The translations under genes were made by a program, and so were the position numbers. A stretch of DNA of 64,000 nt from Sorghum bicolor (lineage: Eukaryota > Streptophyta > Magnoliopsida > Poales > Poaceae): positions 41,192,987-41,256,986 of the forward strand of contig NC_012878.2 of NCBI RefSeq assembly GCF_000003195.3. Direction: 5' to 3'. Of this stretch, positions 35,371 to 46,953 are shown piece by piece. How positions within the stretch are numbered: position 1 is the first letter of the stretch; each line of letters opens with the position of its first letter. The notes under the pieces were generated by a model that was given only the letters and a program-made list of their open reading frames with translations, was not told the DNA's origin and made no database searches.

Positions 35371-36420
35371 CGCAGAAATCTATGTAAGTTATGCATAAAA
35401 TTAAATTTATGTATCCTGGGGTATATACACTAATATATCATACACTAATATTTATTGATTCAATCACATGCGCAAATCATACTTTCTTCAATCACATAAA
35501 GTGCACAGTAAATTCTACAAAAATTACAATAGCTTCTACATACTATCCATAGTCTACTGCAGAAAGTTCATTGCATTTGAATAAACATAGCAATCTCTAT
35601 GAAAAAGAAAAATTAACATTGCAATTAATCATGTGAGAGCAAGATAAATGCACAAATCATATTTACTTCAAACACATGACCATATTATATATAAAACTGA
35701 TACAATAATATCATAGAATTGTACTAGAACAATATTTTTTATTTTTACATTTTTATTTAAAATTATAAACTATTTATCAAGCCCTATGCAAGTTAAATCC
35801 ATAACTCATTCATACTACAACCAAAAATTTTGCAAATTTTACCATACAACAAAGTTAGCATTATATATAAAGGATTAAAGACATAATACATATATAAATA
35901 ATAAAATAATTGAATACATATATTATTAAATAATTGAATACATATATGAATAATTAAATTATGTTAGTATTATAACAATTAAATACATATATGAACAATA
36001 GAAGTTAAAAAAACTCAAATCTCTCTTCTCCCTCATTGGGCCGGCTCTGAGCCGGCCCACGGCGGCTATGCTAGGTGGGGCCCACGGTCGGGTCGTCCCC
36101 TACCTCGGCCGGCCCTCTCTCTCCCCCCGCACTCGCCGCCGCAGCCGCACTCGTCGGCGCCGCAGCCGAACCCGCCACCCGCCGCTACCGCACCCGCACC
36201 CGCCTCGCACCCGACGCCGCCGCCGCACCGTCGCAGCCGCACCCGCCTCGCACCGCCGTCGGCCGCCTCTATCCCCCGTTCGCCTCTCTCCTTGGCCGGC
36301 CACCTAGAGCAGAGGAGCTTACCTCGCGCGAAGACGTCGAAGGGCTCCGAGACGTCGTGACGGCGGGCAGAGCTAGCGTGCGGCGGCGGCGGAAAAACCC
36401 GACAGCCTGACGGCGTACCT
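35371..36420 (-). other. Leader region of the element D Ulp1-type gene
   Basis: From 36420 down to about 36050 the sequence is very GC-rich (CGCCGC-type repeats), which fits a plant 5' UTR. From about 36010 to 35400 it is AT-rich and probably intronic. The open frames in the GC-rich part overlap on both strands and encode only Arg/Pro-rich low-complexity peptides, so I do not call them genes. Confidence 0.5.
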
Positions 36421-36471
36421 TGTGTTTAAAAAACTAGCCCGCCTGGTGACTTTGGAAAATTTCAGTCTCTT

Positions 36472-36483
36472 GCAATATATACC
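36472..36483 (-). promoter_or_regulatory. TATA-like box of the element D Ulp1-type gene
   Basis: On the minus strand GGTATATATTGC lies at the edge of the central hairpin array. It is the counterpart of the central promoters in copies A and B. Confidence 0.45.
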
Positions 36484-36489
36484 GCAGCC

Positions 36490-36655
36490 ATTTCTACAGG
36501 CGGTTGGCATTGACCACCGTCTGTAGAAACCATTTCTATACGCGGTGGTCAATGCCAACCGCCTGTAGAAATGCATTTCTACAGGTGGCTATGTGAACCG
36601 CCTGTAGAAATGCATTTCTACAGGCGGTTTGCTAGAAGAGCCGCCAGTAGAAATG
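36490..36655. repeat. Central hairpin array of element D
   Basis: About four inverted repeats with the core TTTCTACAGGCGGTT and its complement AACCGCCTGTAGAAA; one is a long pair, GGCATTGACCACCG with CGGTGGTCAATGCC. They lie mid-element between the transposase and the Ulp1-type gene. Confidence 0.8.
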
Positions 36656-37716
36656 ATTTTCAATTAGTTTTTAAATTATTTTGCAGAATTATTTTAAAAA
36701 CTTCAAAAATTCATATCTTATCAAATATTGGTCCAAATATAGCGAAAAAAAGTTTATTGTGTTTCTATTAAGTAGATCTACATGTTAATAATATTAAATG
36801 CCATGTTTGAGATACTTTTATATGTAGCTCTATTGAAAATGATTTAAATTTAATATTGACCCCATATCTTGTTTAATACATAAATAATTATAGGAATACC
36901 AAAAAAATATGAAACTAATTTTGTCAGCTTCTTGGTACTATTTACATGTTGTGAAAAGTATATTCCTTGATCAACCACATAGTCCACCACATAAAGCGGA
37001 GTAACCCAAGTGTTCGGGCATGGTTTGGTGCAAGTGCTCTTCTACCTCTTTGAAGCATGTATGTTATGCCTATCTCCAAATGACTTGAATTTTTTGCAAG
37101 TACCTAGATCTAAATTATGGCCCCACACAAGATCTCTTGAATTTCTAGCTATGTAAGCTATTATTACATTTTTCTTCGCGCTAAATGAGATGAAAAATGG
37201 TGGATTACATCCGGATCCCACTTGGGTTTTCATAAACTTCAACAAAATTTTGATTCCTAGGGTAGATGAGACCCTGTGGAGAAGTTTGGCACCATTCGGA
37301 GTCCTTTCGGGGGTAGACTCAGTTCAATCGCTAATTACTTAGAGACGTTACGCGAATTAAACGAGATAAAGTACCAAACCACGTCAGAAAAAATCCTAAA
37401 CTTGGTGGATTGAACACCCATGACACTAATAAGACTCAGAAAAAGTTTATGAAATAAAGTACAAACATAGCATAAGGTACACATTTTATCATAAATGGAT
37501 TACATGGCCAATGACAAATTTGGTGGATTGAACATCAATGACACTAGTAAGCCTTGGTAAAAGTTTGAGACCAATACGATATCAAAGTGTTACGACATGG
37601 TAAGTCTTAGATGTAGATATAAGTATAGGGTCTTACATGTAGAAATAGAGAAGGGCACATAGCATAAGGTACACATTTTATCATAAATAGATTATATGGC
37701 AAATAACAAATAAAAT
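36656..37716. repeat. Non-coding repeat region 3' of the element D transposase
   Basis: The first 700 bp are AT-rich and unrecognised. From 37405, imperfect direct repeats appear. GGTGGATTGAACA with a following ATGACACTA occurs at about 37405 and 37520. GCATAAGGTACACATTTTAT occurs at about 37470 and 37662. The region occupies the same position as the satellite-like array of copy A but does not resemble it. Confidence 0.55.
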
Positions 37717-40704
37717 CTAGGCAGCTACCGTTCTTCCTTGTCCATCGTGACGCACCTAGGGCAACGAGCTCTGTGGAATGCTTTGCTCAACATTCCTTAT
37801 CTTTACTGGATGGTCGTCTACAAAGAGAGACATGTCACTGAACTGGTTAAATTCATCAAAGTCAGATACACCATCAACTCCGATGGCTTGTTGCTTTCCA
37901 TAGAAAACTATGTGCTTTGGATGGTTCGTAACTTTCTTCTTATCATTAGGAGAGAGGACCTGCTCAGCATAGAAGACCTGTGCAGCACGGTTAGCCATTA
38001 TCCATGGATCATCTTTGTAGCCTACCTTGCTTAGATCTAGAACACTAATCCCATAGTTGTCCACTATGACATGTTTGTCTTCAACCCATTAACACCGAAA
38101 TACAGGGATCTGAAATGTATCATAGTCTAGTTCCCATATGTCCTCAACGAAGCCAAAGTAAGTTGTTTCCTCACCAGTTTCAGAGTCTAAGGCGTCGCAT
38201 CGAACACCACTATTTTCTGCCATGCTCTTTTGGTCCTTGGACTTCGTACAGAATGTGAAGCCACTAATGTCATAGGTTTGCCAAGTCGTGACTTGGCGTG
38301 ATGGCCCAGATGCCAAGACCTTGATGGTGCGATCCTCGAGTGTTTCCCCATCTGGAATGTCCTGCTCCCTTAGCCATGAGGTGAACTGATTCTTATGTTC
38401 CTTCATTATCCATTCATCTGTGTGCCCATGATTATGTTTTTGAATCTCTTCAATGTGTAGATTGATCAAAGGCTCCATTATCGAGAGCTGATGCAAGATG
38501 CTGTGATGTGCTTCGAGGGCTGAATTGTAATCTTTTTGGACGTATGATTTCTTTCCCATCCTACCTCTTCCATTCAGCCTACCCTCGTGTCGTGACGGAG
38601 GCAAACCTATTGCAACTTGGTCTTTTAGGACCCTATTGCAGAATGGACCTCCGGACTCAATGGCCTCTTCGGTTAAGTACCCCTCTACCATAGACGCCTA
38701 TGGACGAGCACGAGTTGATACATAGCCATTTAGTATTGACATGAAACGTTCATACGTCCACATCTCATGCAAATACATGGGACCCAATGCCTCTATTTGT
38801 GAAACCAAGTGCACCACAAGGTGAACCATCACATCGAAGAATGCTGGGGGGAAACACATCTCAAACTGTGAAACTGTCTCCACTGCGAATTCCTTAAGAG
38901 ACGCCAAGTCATCACGTTCAATCATCTTCTGTGAGATCCTGTTGAAGAAGTAGCACAACCGTGTAACTGCAACCTTTATCCACACTGGGTTTATAGCCCT
39001 AATGGCAATAGGGAGAAAAGTAGTCAATATGACATGACAATCATGTGAGTTGTAGTTGGTGAGTGTAAGGTCTTTCATTGACACAGTACTCCGTATGCTA
39101 AAGCAGAATCCAGATGGGACTTTCAATTTCTTCAACCACACACACATCTCATGTTTCTCTTCATTGTTGCGGTTGTAGCTTGCTGCCGGGAGGTGGTACT
39201 TCCCATTTTCTAGCCTAATAGGGTGAAGTTCTTTTTTATGCCTAACTGTACCATGTCTAAGCGTGAATTTAATCCTTCCTTTGTCTTGCCCTTCATGTCC
39301 AACAAGGTGCCAATTACGCTTTCAAACACATTCTTCTGAACGTGCATACCATCGATCGCGTGGCGAACGTCTAACTCTGGCCAGTATTCCAAATACTCAA
39401 AGAAAATCGACTTCTTCTTGAATGTAGCCCCTGGAGCTGGCTTGACATTCTTTCTTGGTTTTCCATCTTTTTTCTTCTTCCCAAAAACAAATTTGAGTTT
39501 GCTGACTATGCTGAAAACTCTTTGGCCTTTACTGTTACCTGATGGAGCAGTAGTCTGTAGTTCACTATTATTGTCAAAGTACTTATCCATCTTTTTCAGC
39601 CGGTACCTGTGTCCTTTTGATAAGAAGCGTTTGTGCCTCATGTACACTATCTTCTTATATGCAGTTAGGGACACGTAAGCAGTGTCATCTATGCATACCA
39701 CACAACCAAACTTTCCCTTGAACTGCCCTGATAATGTAAAGAGAGTTGGGTAGTCATTGATCGTAACAAAGATAATTGCTCTCAGTGTGAATGATTCTTT
39801 GCGGTACTCGTCCAACATTTGAACACCTGCTTCCCACAGTATCTTCATGTCCTGCATTAAGGGCTCCAAGAAAACATCCATATCAACTCCAGGTTGTGTA
39901 GGTCCAGAGATAAGGATGGTTAGTAAAAGGTACTTTCGCTTCTGCATCAACCATGGAGGGAGGTTGTAGATGGTGAGGATCACTGGCCATGTGTTGTGCT
40001 TGCTGCTCCTCTCAGCAAATGGATTCATTCCGTTAGTACTCATTGCGAACCTAACATTCCTTGGTTCATTAGCAAAGTCCTTGTGGTTTTCATTAAAATC
40101 TTTCCACTGCTGGCCATCGGCTGGGTGCCGAAGCTTCCCATCATCTTTGTGCTCATCAGAAGCATGCCAGCTCATAAGTTGGGCATCCTCTGGGTTAGCA
40201 AACAAGCACCTCAATCGATCGATCACAGGAAGGTACCACATCACCAAAGCAGGAATCTTTTTCTGCGCATAATAGTCTACTTCTTCCTTTTCTTTGCCGG
40301 TGGGTTTTGAACTACTCTTCTGGGTCTTTTGTTGGGTCTTCTTTCGTTTTTTTTCCCTTAGGCACAGAGGCAACACACTCTTCCTCTATGTAGTCTTTAT
40401 TTGTCTTGTACCTACTTGCACCACACTTGGGACAGCTGTCCAAGTCCCTATAATCATCACCTCGATATAGGATACAGTGATTTCTACAAGCGTGGATCTT
40501 CTCAACACCCATTGTGAGTGGGCTGATTAGCTTCTTTGCATAATATGTGTTAGCAGACACTTTGTTATCCTTAGGAAGCATGTCTGCGATAATGCTTAAG
40601 AACGCATCAAAGCCAGCATCAGAAAGACCATATCTAGCTTTGCACACCAACAACTTTAGCACCATTGGTTTAATCTTGTAAAAACTAGCTAAATTGAGAA
40701 GCAA
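37717..40704 (-). pseudogene. TNP2-type transposase (Transposase_21) of element D, broken
   Basis: Recognisable blocks are the Cys ribbon (CILYRGDDYRDLDSCPKC), the core (MWYLPVIDRLRCLF, LRHPADGQQWKDF, FAMSTNGMNPFAERSS, YNLPPWLMQKRK, HAIDGMHVQKNVFES), the DUF4218-like part (SHDCHVILTTFLPIAIR, MWTYERFMSILNGYV) and the DUF4216-like part (TTYFGFVEDIWELDY). Lesions: a frameshift in an A run at about 40350, another at about 39230, TAG at about 38698 where family members have Glu or similar, TAA at about 38089 before WVED, and TAG at 37756. The N-terminal Transpos_assoc block is absent: the first exon would lie upstream of the acceptor-like TTTTTACAAG near 40680, and nothing matching follows to 41012. 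The copy cannot supply transposase. Confidence 0.88.
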
Positions 40705-41011
40705 ACATGTTGAGAGACATTATCCAACCATATTAAACAACCCCATCTAACCATATCAACAAATGAAGACAAAAAGTTAGCTATTTTTCTCTCTCACTCA
40801 TGGTGAAACCCTAGATCCAAAAAGTGGCTCAAATTGAGCTACAATGAGCAAATTGAGGCAATAGGGACATAAACTAACCTCTTTTAGCAACCTCCTTCCT
40901 AGAAATGAAGATCAAAACCTCCCCCCTTGTATTTTGAGAAATCTGAAACTCCAAAATCGCCCCCAATGGAAGGTGGGTGCGAGATACTATTCTGGTCGGG
41001 GAGGAAGAAGG

Positions 41012-41022
41012 GATATTTATAC
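41012..41022 (-). promoter_or_regulatory. TATA box at the right end of element D
   Basis: On the minus strand CTCTGTATAAATATCCC sits directly inside the right hairpin array, about 310 bp before the first transposase codon seen. The region between (40705-41011) is non-coding. Confidence 0.55.
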
Positions 41023-41032
41023 AGAGATAACA

Positions 41033-41306
41033 CAGGTGCCTGTGGTAAAATGTTTCCACAGGCGGTTGACTTAAGGCAACCGCCAGTGTAAATGCTCCAT
41101 TTACACTGGCGGTTGGCTTAAGTCAACCGCCTGTGGAAATATTTTATCACGGGCGGTTGACTTAAGCCAACCACCAGTGTCAATGGAGCATTTCCACAGG
41201 CGGCCGAAATCTCTGACACCGCCTATTTATACCACAAGCGCGCCGTAACTGGAACCGCCTGTGGTATAAAAAGGGGGCGCCAGCTATGAGCCTGATTCTA
41301 CTAGTG
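41033..41306. repeat. Right terminus and subterminal hairpin array of element D
   Basis: Hairpins with TTCCACAGGCGGTTGACTT and its complement, plus variants with ACACTGGCGGTTGGC, repeat at least five times. The element ends TTCTACTAGTG at 41306. Confidence 0.88.
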
Positions 41307-42394
41307 TGGACATCTTTTTTCCTTTTCACTTCTATACTTTAGGTATCTGATTTTTTTGTTTGTTGTTCATGCAGCAAGTAATTTTGTTATTGTTGAATTA
41401 TAGAAAAAAATAATTGTCTTTTTAATTGTACTAGTTGATTGTCGAAGATTATGTTGCCTGAAAATTTAGGCATCTGCAATATAACAACCCCTTTTCTTTT
41501 AATATGTACTATATCATGAAATATAACGCTAGGCATTCTTACACAAAATAAATGAGTGCAATAAACGCATATACTTCTCACTTAATTTTCTAATTTATTG
41601 AAATTTGTTTATCTTGTTCGCTTGAACTTATCAGCACTATTTTTCAACCATAGAACAATATTTTTCTCTCGCAACAAACCAACATTAGCAGCCGCCTTTT
41701 TTAGCTCTCACAACAAATCAGCAGTAGCAGCCGCCTTCTTTTAGCCAATCAAATAGTGCTCTATTCGTTGAACCCTTTATATTTTAGGACAAATTTATTT
41801 CAAATATCAGAATGCGCTATTCAACAAAACTGATGGAGTATATGTAACTTTTTCCAAGGCCCCTTCCATCCGAAAGAGGATATAGATGGTTGGCCCTTTA
41901 GATTTAGACCTTCTTTAGTGACACCTAAAATCCAAAAACTTTTCAAAATTTTCGATCACATCGAATCTTACAACACATGCATAGAGTATTAAATATAGAT
42001 AAAAAAATAACTAATTTTACAGTTTTCCTGTTATTTGCGAGACGAATCTTGTGAGACTACCTAGTCCATCATTGAATAATAATTGTCAAATACAAACGAA
42101 AGTATTACAATATCCAAAAACTTTTCACCTAGAAAACTAAAAATTAAAAGCCCTTATTACAAGTCTCAGATGTATGTATTACAATTTCCAAAAGAGAAGA
42201 CAATATGGTTCACGGGCATCAAACTGTTTGCGGACCATAACAGAATCCAAGGAAATGAGCAAAAAAAAATGATGGCCTGATGCCGCCCCTACACTCCACG
42301 AGTAAAATTATACTTACAAGTTGGCTAAACTAATCTCATACATAGGCTATGGGTTCGTCCCACTACGGAAGTAGAAATTGAAGACATAGTCCAT
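41307..42394. other. Intergenic DNA with a degenerate MITE
   Basis: No gene is visible. About 41915-42140 resembles the interior of a widespread grass PIF/Harbinger-type MITE: TTTGCGAGACGAATCTTGTG, then CCATCATTGAATAATAATTG and CAAATACAAACGAAAG. Its inverted ends are too decayed to place. CAGCCGCCTTTTTTAGC-type direct repeats occur at about 41690-41745. Confidence 0.5.
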
Positions 42395-42396
42395 TA

Positions 42397-42648
42397 TTCC
42401 CTCTATCCCAAATTATAGTTATTTAAAGAATTTTGGAGAGTCAAAACATCTCAAATTTGACTAAATTTATATGATAACGTAATATCATCTATGATACAAC
42501 TAAGTATCATTAGTTTATTTATTAGTTATATTTTTATTTTAATATCTATTAATGTCATAAATATTTCTAGTTTTTTTATAATGTTGATCTTGAAATACTT
42601 TGACTCTTCAAGATTCTTGAAATGATTTATAAATTCAGATGGAGGGAG
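42397..42648. mobile_element. Stowaway (Tc1/mariner) MITE, diverged
   Basis: Ends TTCCCTCTATCCC and GATGGAGGGAG with flanking TA on both sides (42395-42396, 42649-42650). The interior contains AGAGTCAAAACATCTC and its complement near the other end. Non-coding, about 252 bp. Confidence 0.75.
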
Positions 42649-42650
42649 TA

Positions 42651-43633
42651 ATATTTTAAACATTGAAAACACATGGCGCGTGATGGTTGTGTCGTCGTCG
42701 TCTTGATGCTGAAAAAATAGCATTATAGCTAAACAACAATTTCTAATTGATAATTAGTCTAGCTATTTCAAGGTCGTGTGCACACAAATATAATAGTATG
42801 ATGCAAGTTAATTTAAAGCATATAAATAAATTCCCACTTTATACAATAGGGTAAAAAAACTAGTTATCATCAAACCTTTGCGAGACAAACACGCTAAAAA
42901 GTTCTTTATATTTTGTTAAGAAATGGGTCTTCAAAGAAAAAATAATAATTTGTCGATGCAAATGGAACATGCATGATATGAGTGTTTGCTCTTGAGAAAA
43001 ATGATGTTATTCTTGTTGGAAGAGAATACTGAAGTTAATACGAGGTTGACAAAGTGACTTTGTCAATTTTATGATGTGTGCTTCTTGAAAATGAAAATAA
43101 ATTTTCCAGCTACAATCTAAGCAGTGGTTTGCATGACATACGGCACATTGACAGAGATGCATACTTGAGGCTTTTTCTCTGGCGTGGCCCATGGATCACA
43201 CCAACTCAGAAAGCCCTGTGCCCCTGTGCTAAAAAAAACAAAACCTCAGCAGGCCCGCTTTGCCGTTCAGATGGCCGGACGGCTATAATTAGTCGCTCAG
43301 TCGCTTAAGGCCGTACGATTTATCGATTACATCTGAGGCCCAAATTCTTTTAAGTTTTTCCCGTTTGGGCTGACCGAGATTTGCAACGCGTGCGGGCCAG
43401 GTCGTGCTGGAAAGAAAAGACATGCAGCCATACTAACCCTAACTCTACAAGATGTTTTATAGTATACAAATTAAAAAAACAAAAGGCAATATATATCTTA
43501 GTATTGAATCATAAAATGAGATATTAAGGCAATTCATATCTTTCCGGATTGTGATGTGTTTTCTCTCCCGCAGTGGTTTCATCGGTAAGGTTGGCAGCTT
43601 TTGTCTAATAGCCGCCATCGCCTTTCTCCTTGC
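42651..43633. other. Intergenic DNA, nothing recognised
   Basis: AT-rich on the left, with a GC-richer patch at 43180-43420. Short frames overlap on both strands and have no domain. I see no RNA gene or clear repeat. Confidence 0.4.
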
Positions 43634-43636
43634 TAA

Positions 43637-44344
43637 GAGCATCTTCTAAGGACTTTACAAATGAATTTTGCATTTTGTGTTGTTTGCAAGTCTCAAATTC
43701 ATTTGCAAAGTCTAAAATAATCCAACTCCAAGGGACTTTGCATTTAGACTTGGCAAACCCAAAGTGTGAACCCCACCTCCGAAATTTTTTTCACCGATCG
43801 CGCCCGCGCGTATTTTTTCCTTCGTGCCATTTTGATGTATGTCGTGCGTGCCAGTCGCCGCCTAGGCCAGGTCACCGCCAGTTGCCGCCCAGCCCAGGTC
43901 TTCGCGCCAGTCGCCGCCCAGCCCAGGGCGTGTTCGTCGTTCGTCGCCGTCGTCGTTCGCGTCAGTTCGGCTCCGTCCTCCTCCGAGGGAAGGTCCACCT
44001 CCGTTCCCGTGCTGTGGCCGCGTACGTCGTCCAGACGTGGCCGCGTACGTCGTCGTCCGTGGACGCGCGCGGTTGGGAGGGCGGGCGCGCGGCAGGGAGA
44101 GCGGACGGGCGTAGAGAAATCGTGCGGGGTGGGAGGGGGGCGGGGTGACGGAGTCCGACGTGGAAGGCCGAAATTGTGGATGCAAAGTGGTGGGAAGGTT
44201 TGCATATATGCAAAGCCTCAACCTCTATTTGCAAAGTTAACCAAATTGCAAACCTTATTTGCAAAACCATTGGAGGAGTATTTTCTACTCTTTTTTGCAA
44301 ATAGGGCAATGCAAAGTTTGTTTGCAAAGCCCTTGGAGATGCTC
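43637..44344. mobile_element. PIF/Harbinger-like non-autonomous element with a GC-rich interior
   Basis: Inverted ends GAGCATCTTCTAAGGACTTT and (reversed) GAGCATCTCCAAGGGCTTTG are flanked by TAA on both sides (43634-43636 and 44345-44347), the PIF/Harbinger signature. The outer 130-180 bp on each side are AT-rich with repeats of TTTGCAAA and TTTGCATT. The middle (about 43790-44190) is strongly GC-rich and could be a captured host fragment. Frames there run on both strands and show only Arg/Ala/Pro-rich composition, so I call no gene. Confidence 0.7.
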
Positions 44345-44347
44345 TAA

Positions 44348-45033
44348 TGTTGATCTAAGTATCATCCTTCCTTCCTGAAGTATCCATTTGGTTTCTCTTT
44401 TTTTTTATTACGCCAACCTTTGATTACAAGCTGTAGTATCTGAACAGGGCTCACTCCATATCCATATGGACTAGGAGAATTTAAGTATGTGATGAGAGGC
44501 TCACCCCATATCCATTTTTGATCAGGGCTCACTGCATATCTAGTCTGACTTAGAATTATACATCTATATACTTCTTTTAGATAATGAAACCAAACACAAC
44601 CTTCCATTTGAGTTGCATCTTTTTCGGAATAGAGCGAGGCCGTGCATGTGTAAACGACAACATTGTACTTCTGCTAGAATTTCATAACAAACGATTCAAT
44701 TAAAAAAATTAATGAAAGCATCCTCCTCGGAAGCATGCTCTCCTATAAAAATTGGGAGAGAAAACATGTTGAGAGAAAAAAAAATTAAAAGAGAGAGCGA
44801 TAAACGGATCAGAGAAGATTAATACGCACCAAATGAAGGAAGACATTACACCACAAGAATTCGAGACAGTTAAAGCATGGTTAAAATTAGGATGCCAACG
44901 GCGGGGCAACCAGACAACTAGCCACCAACGCCATTACGCGCGCGCGCGCATGCACGACCTCCACTCCACGACGCCGCCCGGCCTCCACCTCTCCTCTTGA
45001 AGGCGAACCGAAGCCAAGAAGCAGCCGCCGGTG
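44348..45033. other. Upstream region of the glutaredoxin-like gene
   Basis: No coding sequence is supported. The segment should contain the promoter and 5' UTR of the gene starting at 45034; the last 100 bp are GC-rich with a GCGCGCGCG run at about 44938-44950. No convincing TATA box was found. Confidence 0.4.
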
Positions 45034-45756
45034 ATGTGGTCGACGTGGGTCCGCCGGAGCAAGACCTCCGGGCGGCTCACGCAGTCGCCGTCCTTCTCAT
45101 CGCCCACGGGTTCGTCGCCCACCGGCAAGGACTACCCGGGCATCGGCGCGGTCCTCGACGAGGCGGCTGGCGATGGTAGCCCCACTGCCGGCGCCGGCTC
45201 AGGTAGCAAGATCGTCCTTCACCGCGCGCGGTCGGCGTCCAGGCTGCGCGCATGCAAGTCATTCGCGGCGGCCGCGGAGGCCGCGGCGGCTTCCGTGGCG
45301 GGGGAGCGCCGCGTGGTGCTCTACTTCACCTCCCTCCGCGCCGTGCGCGCCACGTTCGAGGACTGCCGCGCCGTGCGCACGATCCTGCGGGGGCTCCGCG
45401 TCTCCGTCGACGAGCGGGACGTGTCCATGGACGCCGCCTACCTCGCCGAGCTCCGCGCGCTGATGCGGCGGGACCGCCCGTCCCTGCCGCAGCTCTTCGT
45501 CGGCGGCAGGCTCGTCGGGGACGCCGAGGAGGTGCGCCTCCTGCACGAGAGCGGGGAGCTCCGGCGCGTCCTGGCTGGCGCGGCGCAGGCGGCGCCCACG
45601 CCGTGCGCGTCTTGCGGAGGCTCGCGGTTTGTGCCGTGCGGCGCATGTTGCGGCAGCCACCGCCGGTTCAGCGAGAAGACCGGCGGTTTCCGCATCTGCG
45701 CGTCCTGCAACGAGAATGGGCTTGTCCGGTGTGCCGCCTGCTCCTCCGGCAGCTGA
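45034..45756 (+). CDS. Glutaredoxin-like protein with C-terminal four-CxxC zinc-ribbon-like module
   Basis: An intronless 240-residue frame with the GC-rich codon use typical of grass genes. The start is ATG 45034 ([13 protein letters not shown]); there is no in-frame ATG upstream. Residues 1-90 are Ser/Gly/Ala-rich and basic. Residues 92-182 form a glutaredoxin-type thioredoxin fold, with the first strand RRVVLYFTS and the cis-Pro/GSH loop [17 protein letters not shown]. The usual CxxC/CxxS active site is replaced by TFEDC, so only Cys111 remains. The C-terminus has four CxxC pairs (191-194, 202-205, 222-225, 233-236), spaced like the DnaJ Cys-rich domain, probably binding zinc. This matches the plant glutaredoxin-family proteins with a Cys-rich tail. 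Their biochemical role is poorly known; redox signalling or Fe-S and zinc handling is possible. It is the only complete host gene in the window. Confidence 0.93.
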   Translation: MWSTWVRRSKTSGRLTQSPSFSSPTGSSPTGKDYPGIGAVLDEAAGDGSPTAGAGSGSKIVLHRARSASRLRACKSFAAAAEAAAASVAGERRVVLYFTSLRAVRATFEDCRAVRTILRGLRVSVDERDVSMDAAYLAELRALMRRDRPSLPQLFVGGRLVGDAEEVRLLHESGELRRVLAGAAQAAPTPCASCGGSRFVPCGACCGSHRRFSEKTGGFRICASCNENGLVRCAACSSGS

Positions 45757-46945
45757 CGTGCACGGCCTATCGCGCAGTCCATCGTCCAAGAGATGCAAGA
45801 CAAAATTCTGACGAATTCCTAGATCACTTTGTGCCGCGCTGGATTCAAACCTGAAGATCTCGGTTCATCAAACCAAAAGGGGTGTTGGGATTTGACATTG
45901 TTCGATCAGAGTAATTGTGTTTTTCTTTTCTGAGCGTAGCCAATGTTCATGGTTAGAAACATCATCATCAAGGAATAATCCACTTTTGACTCCTCCAGAA
46001 ATTTTGTTGTCTCGTTTCTGCCTTCATCATGTCTTATCTCAACCGGAAATGAACAACCGTAAAATTTCACACCCAAAACTATCAATGTATGCATACCCTA
46101 AGCCCGTCACAATAATAGTGCTGACGATAGCTGATCGACTTGTGGGTTGTTTCTTTCTTCAGATTTACATTTTCTTTTTACCAGCTGGGCCATGTTGTTC
46201 TGACATATATACAAGGACTGTTTGGTTATTAGAAACCTGATCTGGAAATGGCCGATCGCTGATGTTCAAATGGAAATGCTGCCCCCACCAGTTCCCGATC
46301 CACGCTAAGGATGAAAGTTGATTAGATACGCATGCATGGATACAAATATGGATAGTTGTTTCTTTCTAATTTGGAGTCGGATACGAATATAATGCCGGAT
46401 GAATGCGTCTGATATTAATATCCATTTTATACCTTTTGAGTATTTGGAGTTTGATACAATATGAACATTGAATGTTTGGATTTTGATACTAATTTATTTA
46501 GCACATGAAGTTTTTTCGGAGGGACGACAGATAATAGGAAAATATCAATCAGGTTGTCATCTCTCCCGGTGACCTCGCCAATTCTAGTGTAGCTACAACA
46601 TGTTTCACTGAATTTTCTCGATTCTCAGGTGTGCGACCGAGAATCCGATTTTAATCGGAAACAAATATGGCCTACCTGTCATCAAATATGTGTTCAGTTT
46701 GTTTGTACCTCCTACGTACTTACAATTTCCAAATTTTTGTACCCACATCCAACTTGAATTTACACTACAGCCCATTACAAATGCCAAATGGTTTTCGGGC
46801 CTGTTTTTAGAGCACAGTAGAGTTTCATTGAATATTGCATGAAATTCTTGGCAGCAACAATTCAAATTATTCTAGTAGCAAATTACAAAAACAAAAAGAG
46901 CTTCCCTGTTCAGTGTCGTGCGCAGATGAATCAAGGACAGCCTTA
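45757..46945. other. 3' region of the glutaredoxin-like gene and intergenic DNA
   Basis: The first few hundred bases probably contain the 3' UTR. No further coding sequence, RNA or bounded repeat is visible. From about 46320 the sequence has ACGAATATAATG-type words and no structure I can name. Confidence 0.4.
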
Positions 46946-46953
46946 GCCGCGAT

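Larger units (their letters stand above)
22621..41306 (-). mobile_element. CACTA element D, second family, left end lost, split by a LARD
   Basis: The right terminus, read inward on the minus strand, is CACTAGTAGAATCAGG (41291-41306), a classic grass CACTA end. Read leftward, the element has a hairpin array (41033-41275), TATA box, TNP2 pseudogene, repeat region, second hairpin array (36490-36655) and a Transposase_24/Ulp1 gene ending at 22854. The hairpin consensus (TTCCACAGGCGGTT or TTCTACAGGCGGTT) differs from family A. No D-type hairpins or terminus occur at 22621-22853, only AT-rich sequence, so the left end is missing where copy B's right end is also missing. A LARD occupies 25349-34165. 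D is immobile by itself. Confidence 0.85.

Noticed and set aside
36068..36410. Arg/Pro-rich frames in the GC-rich segment of element D
   Set aside because: They overlap on both strands, consist of CGCCGC-type repeats and lie where the leader of the D gene is expected. No conserved domain.
43744..44347. Several long frames inside the Harbinger-like element
   Set aside because: All come from GC-rich sequence that lacks stops by composition. They run in both directions, with no domain and no splice support.
45252..45854. Frames overlapping the glutaredoxin-like gene on both strands
   Set aside because: They are shadows of a very GC-rich true gene whose own frame encodes clear glutaredoxin and CxxC motifs.
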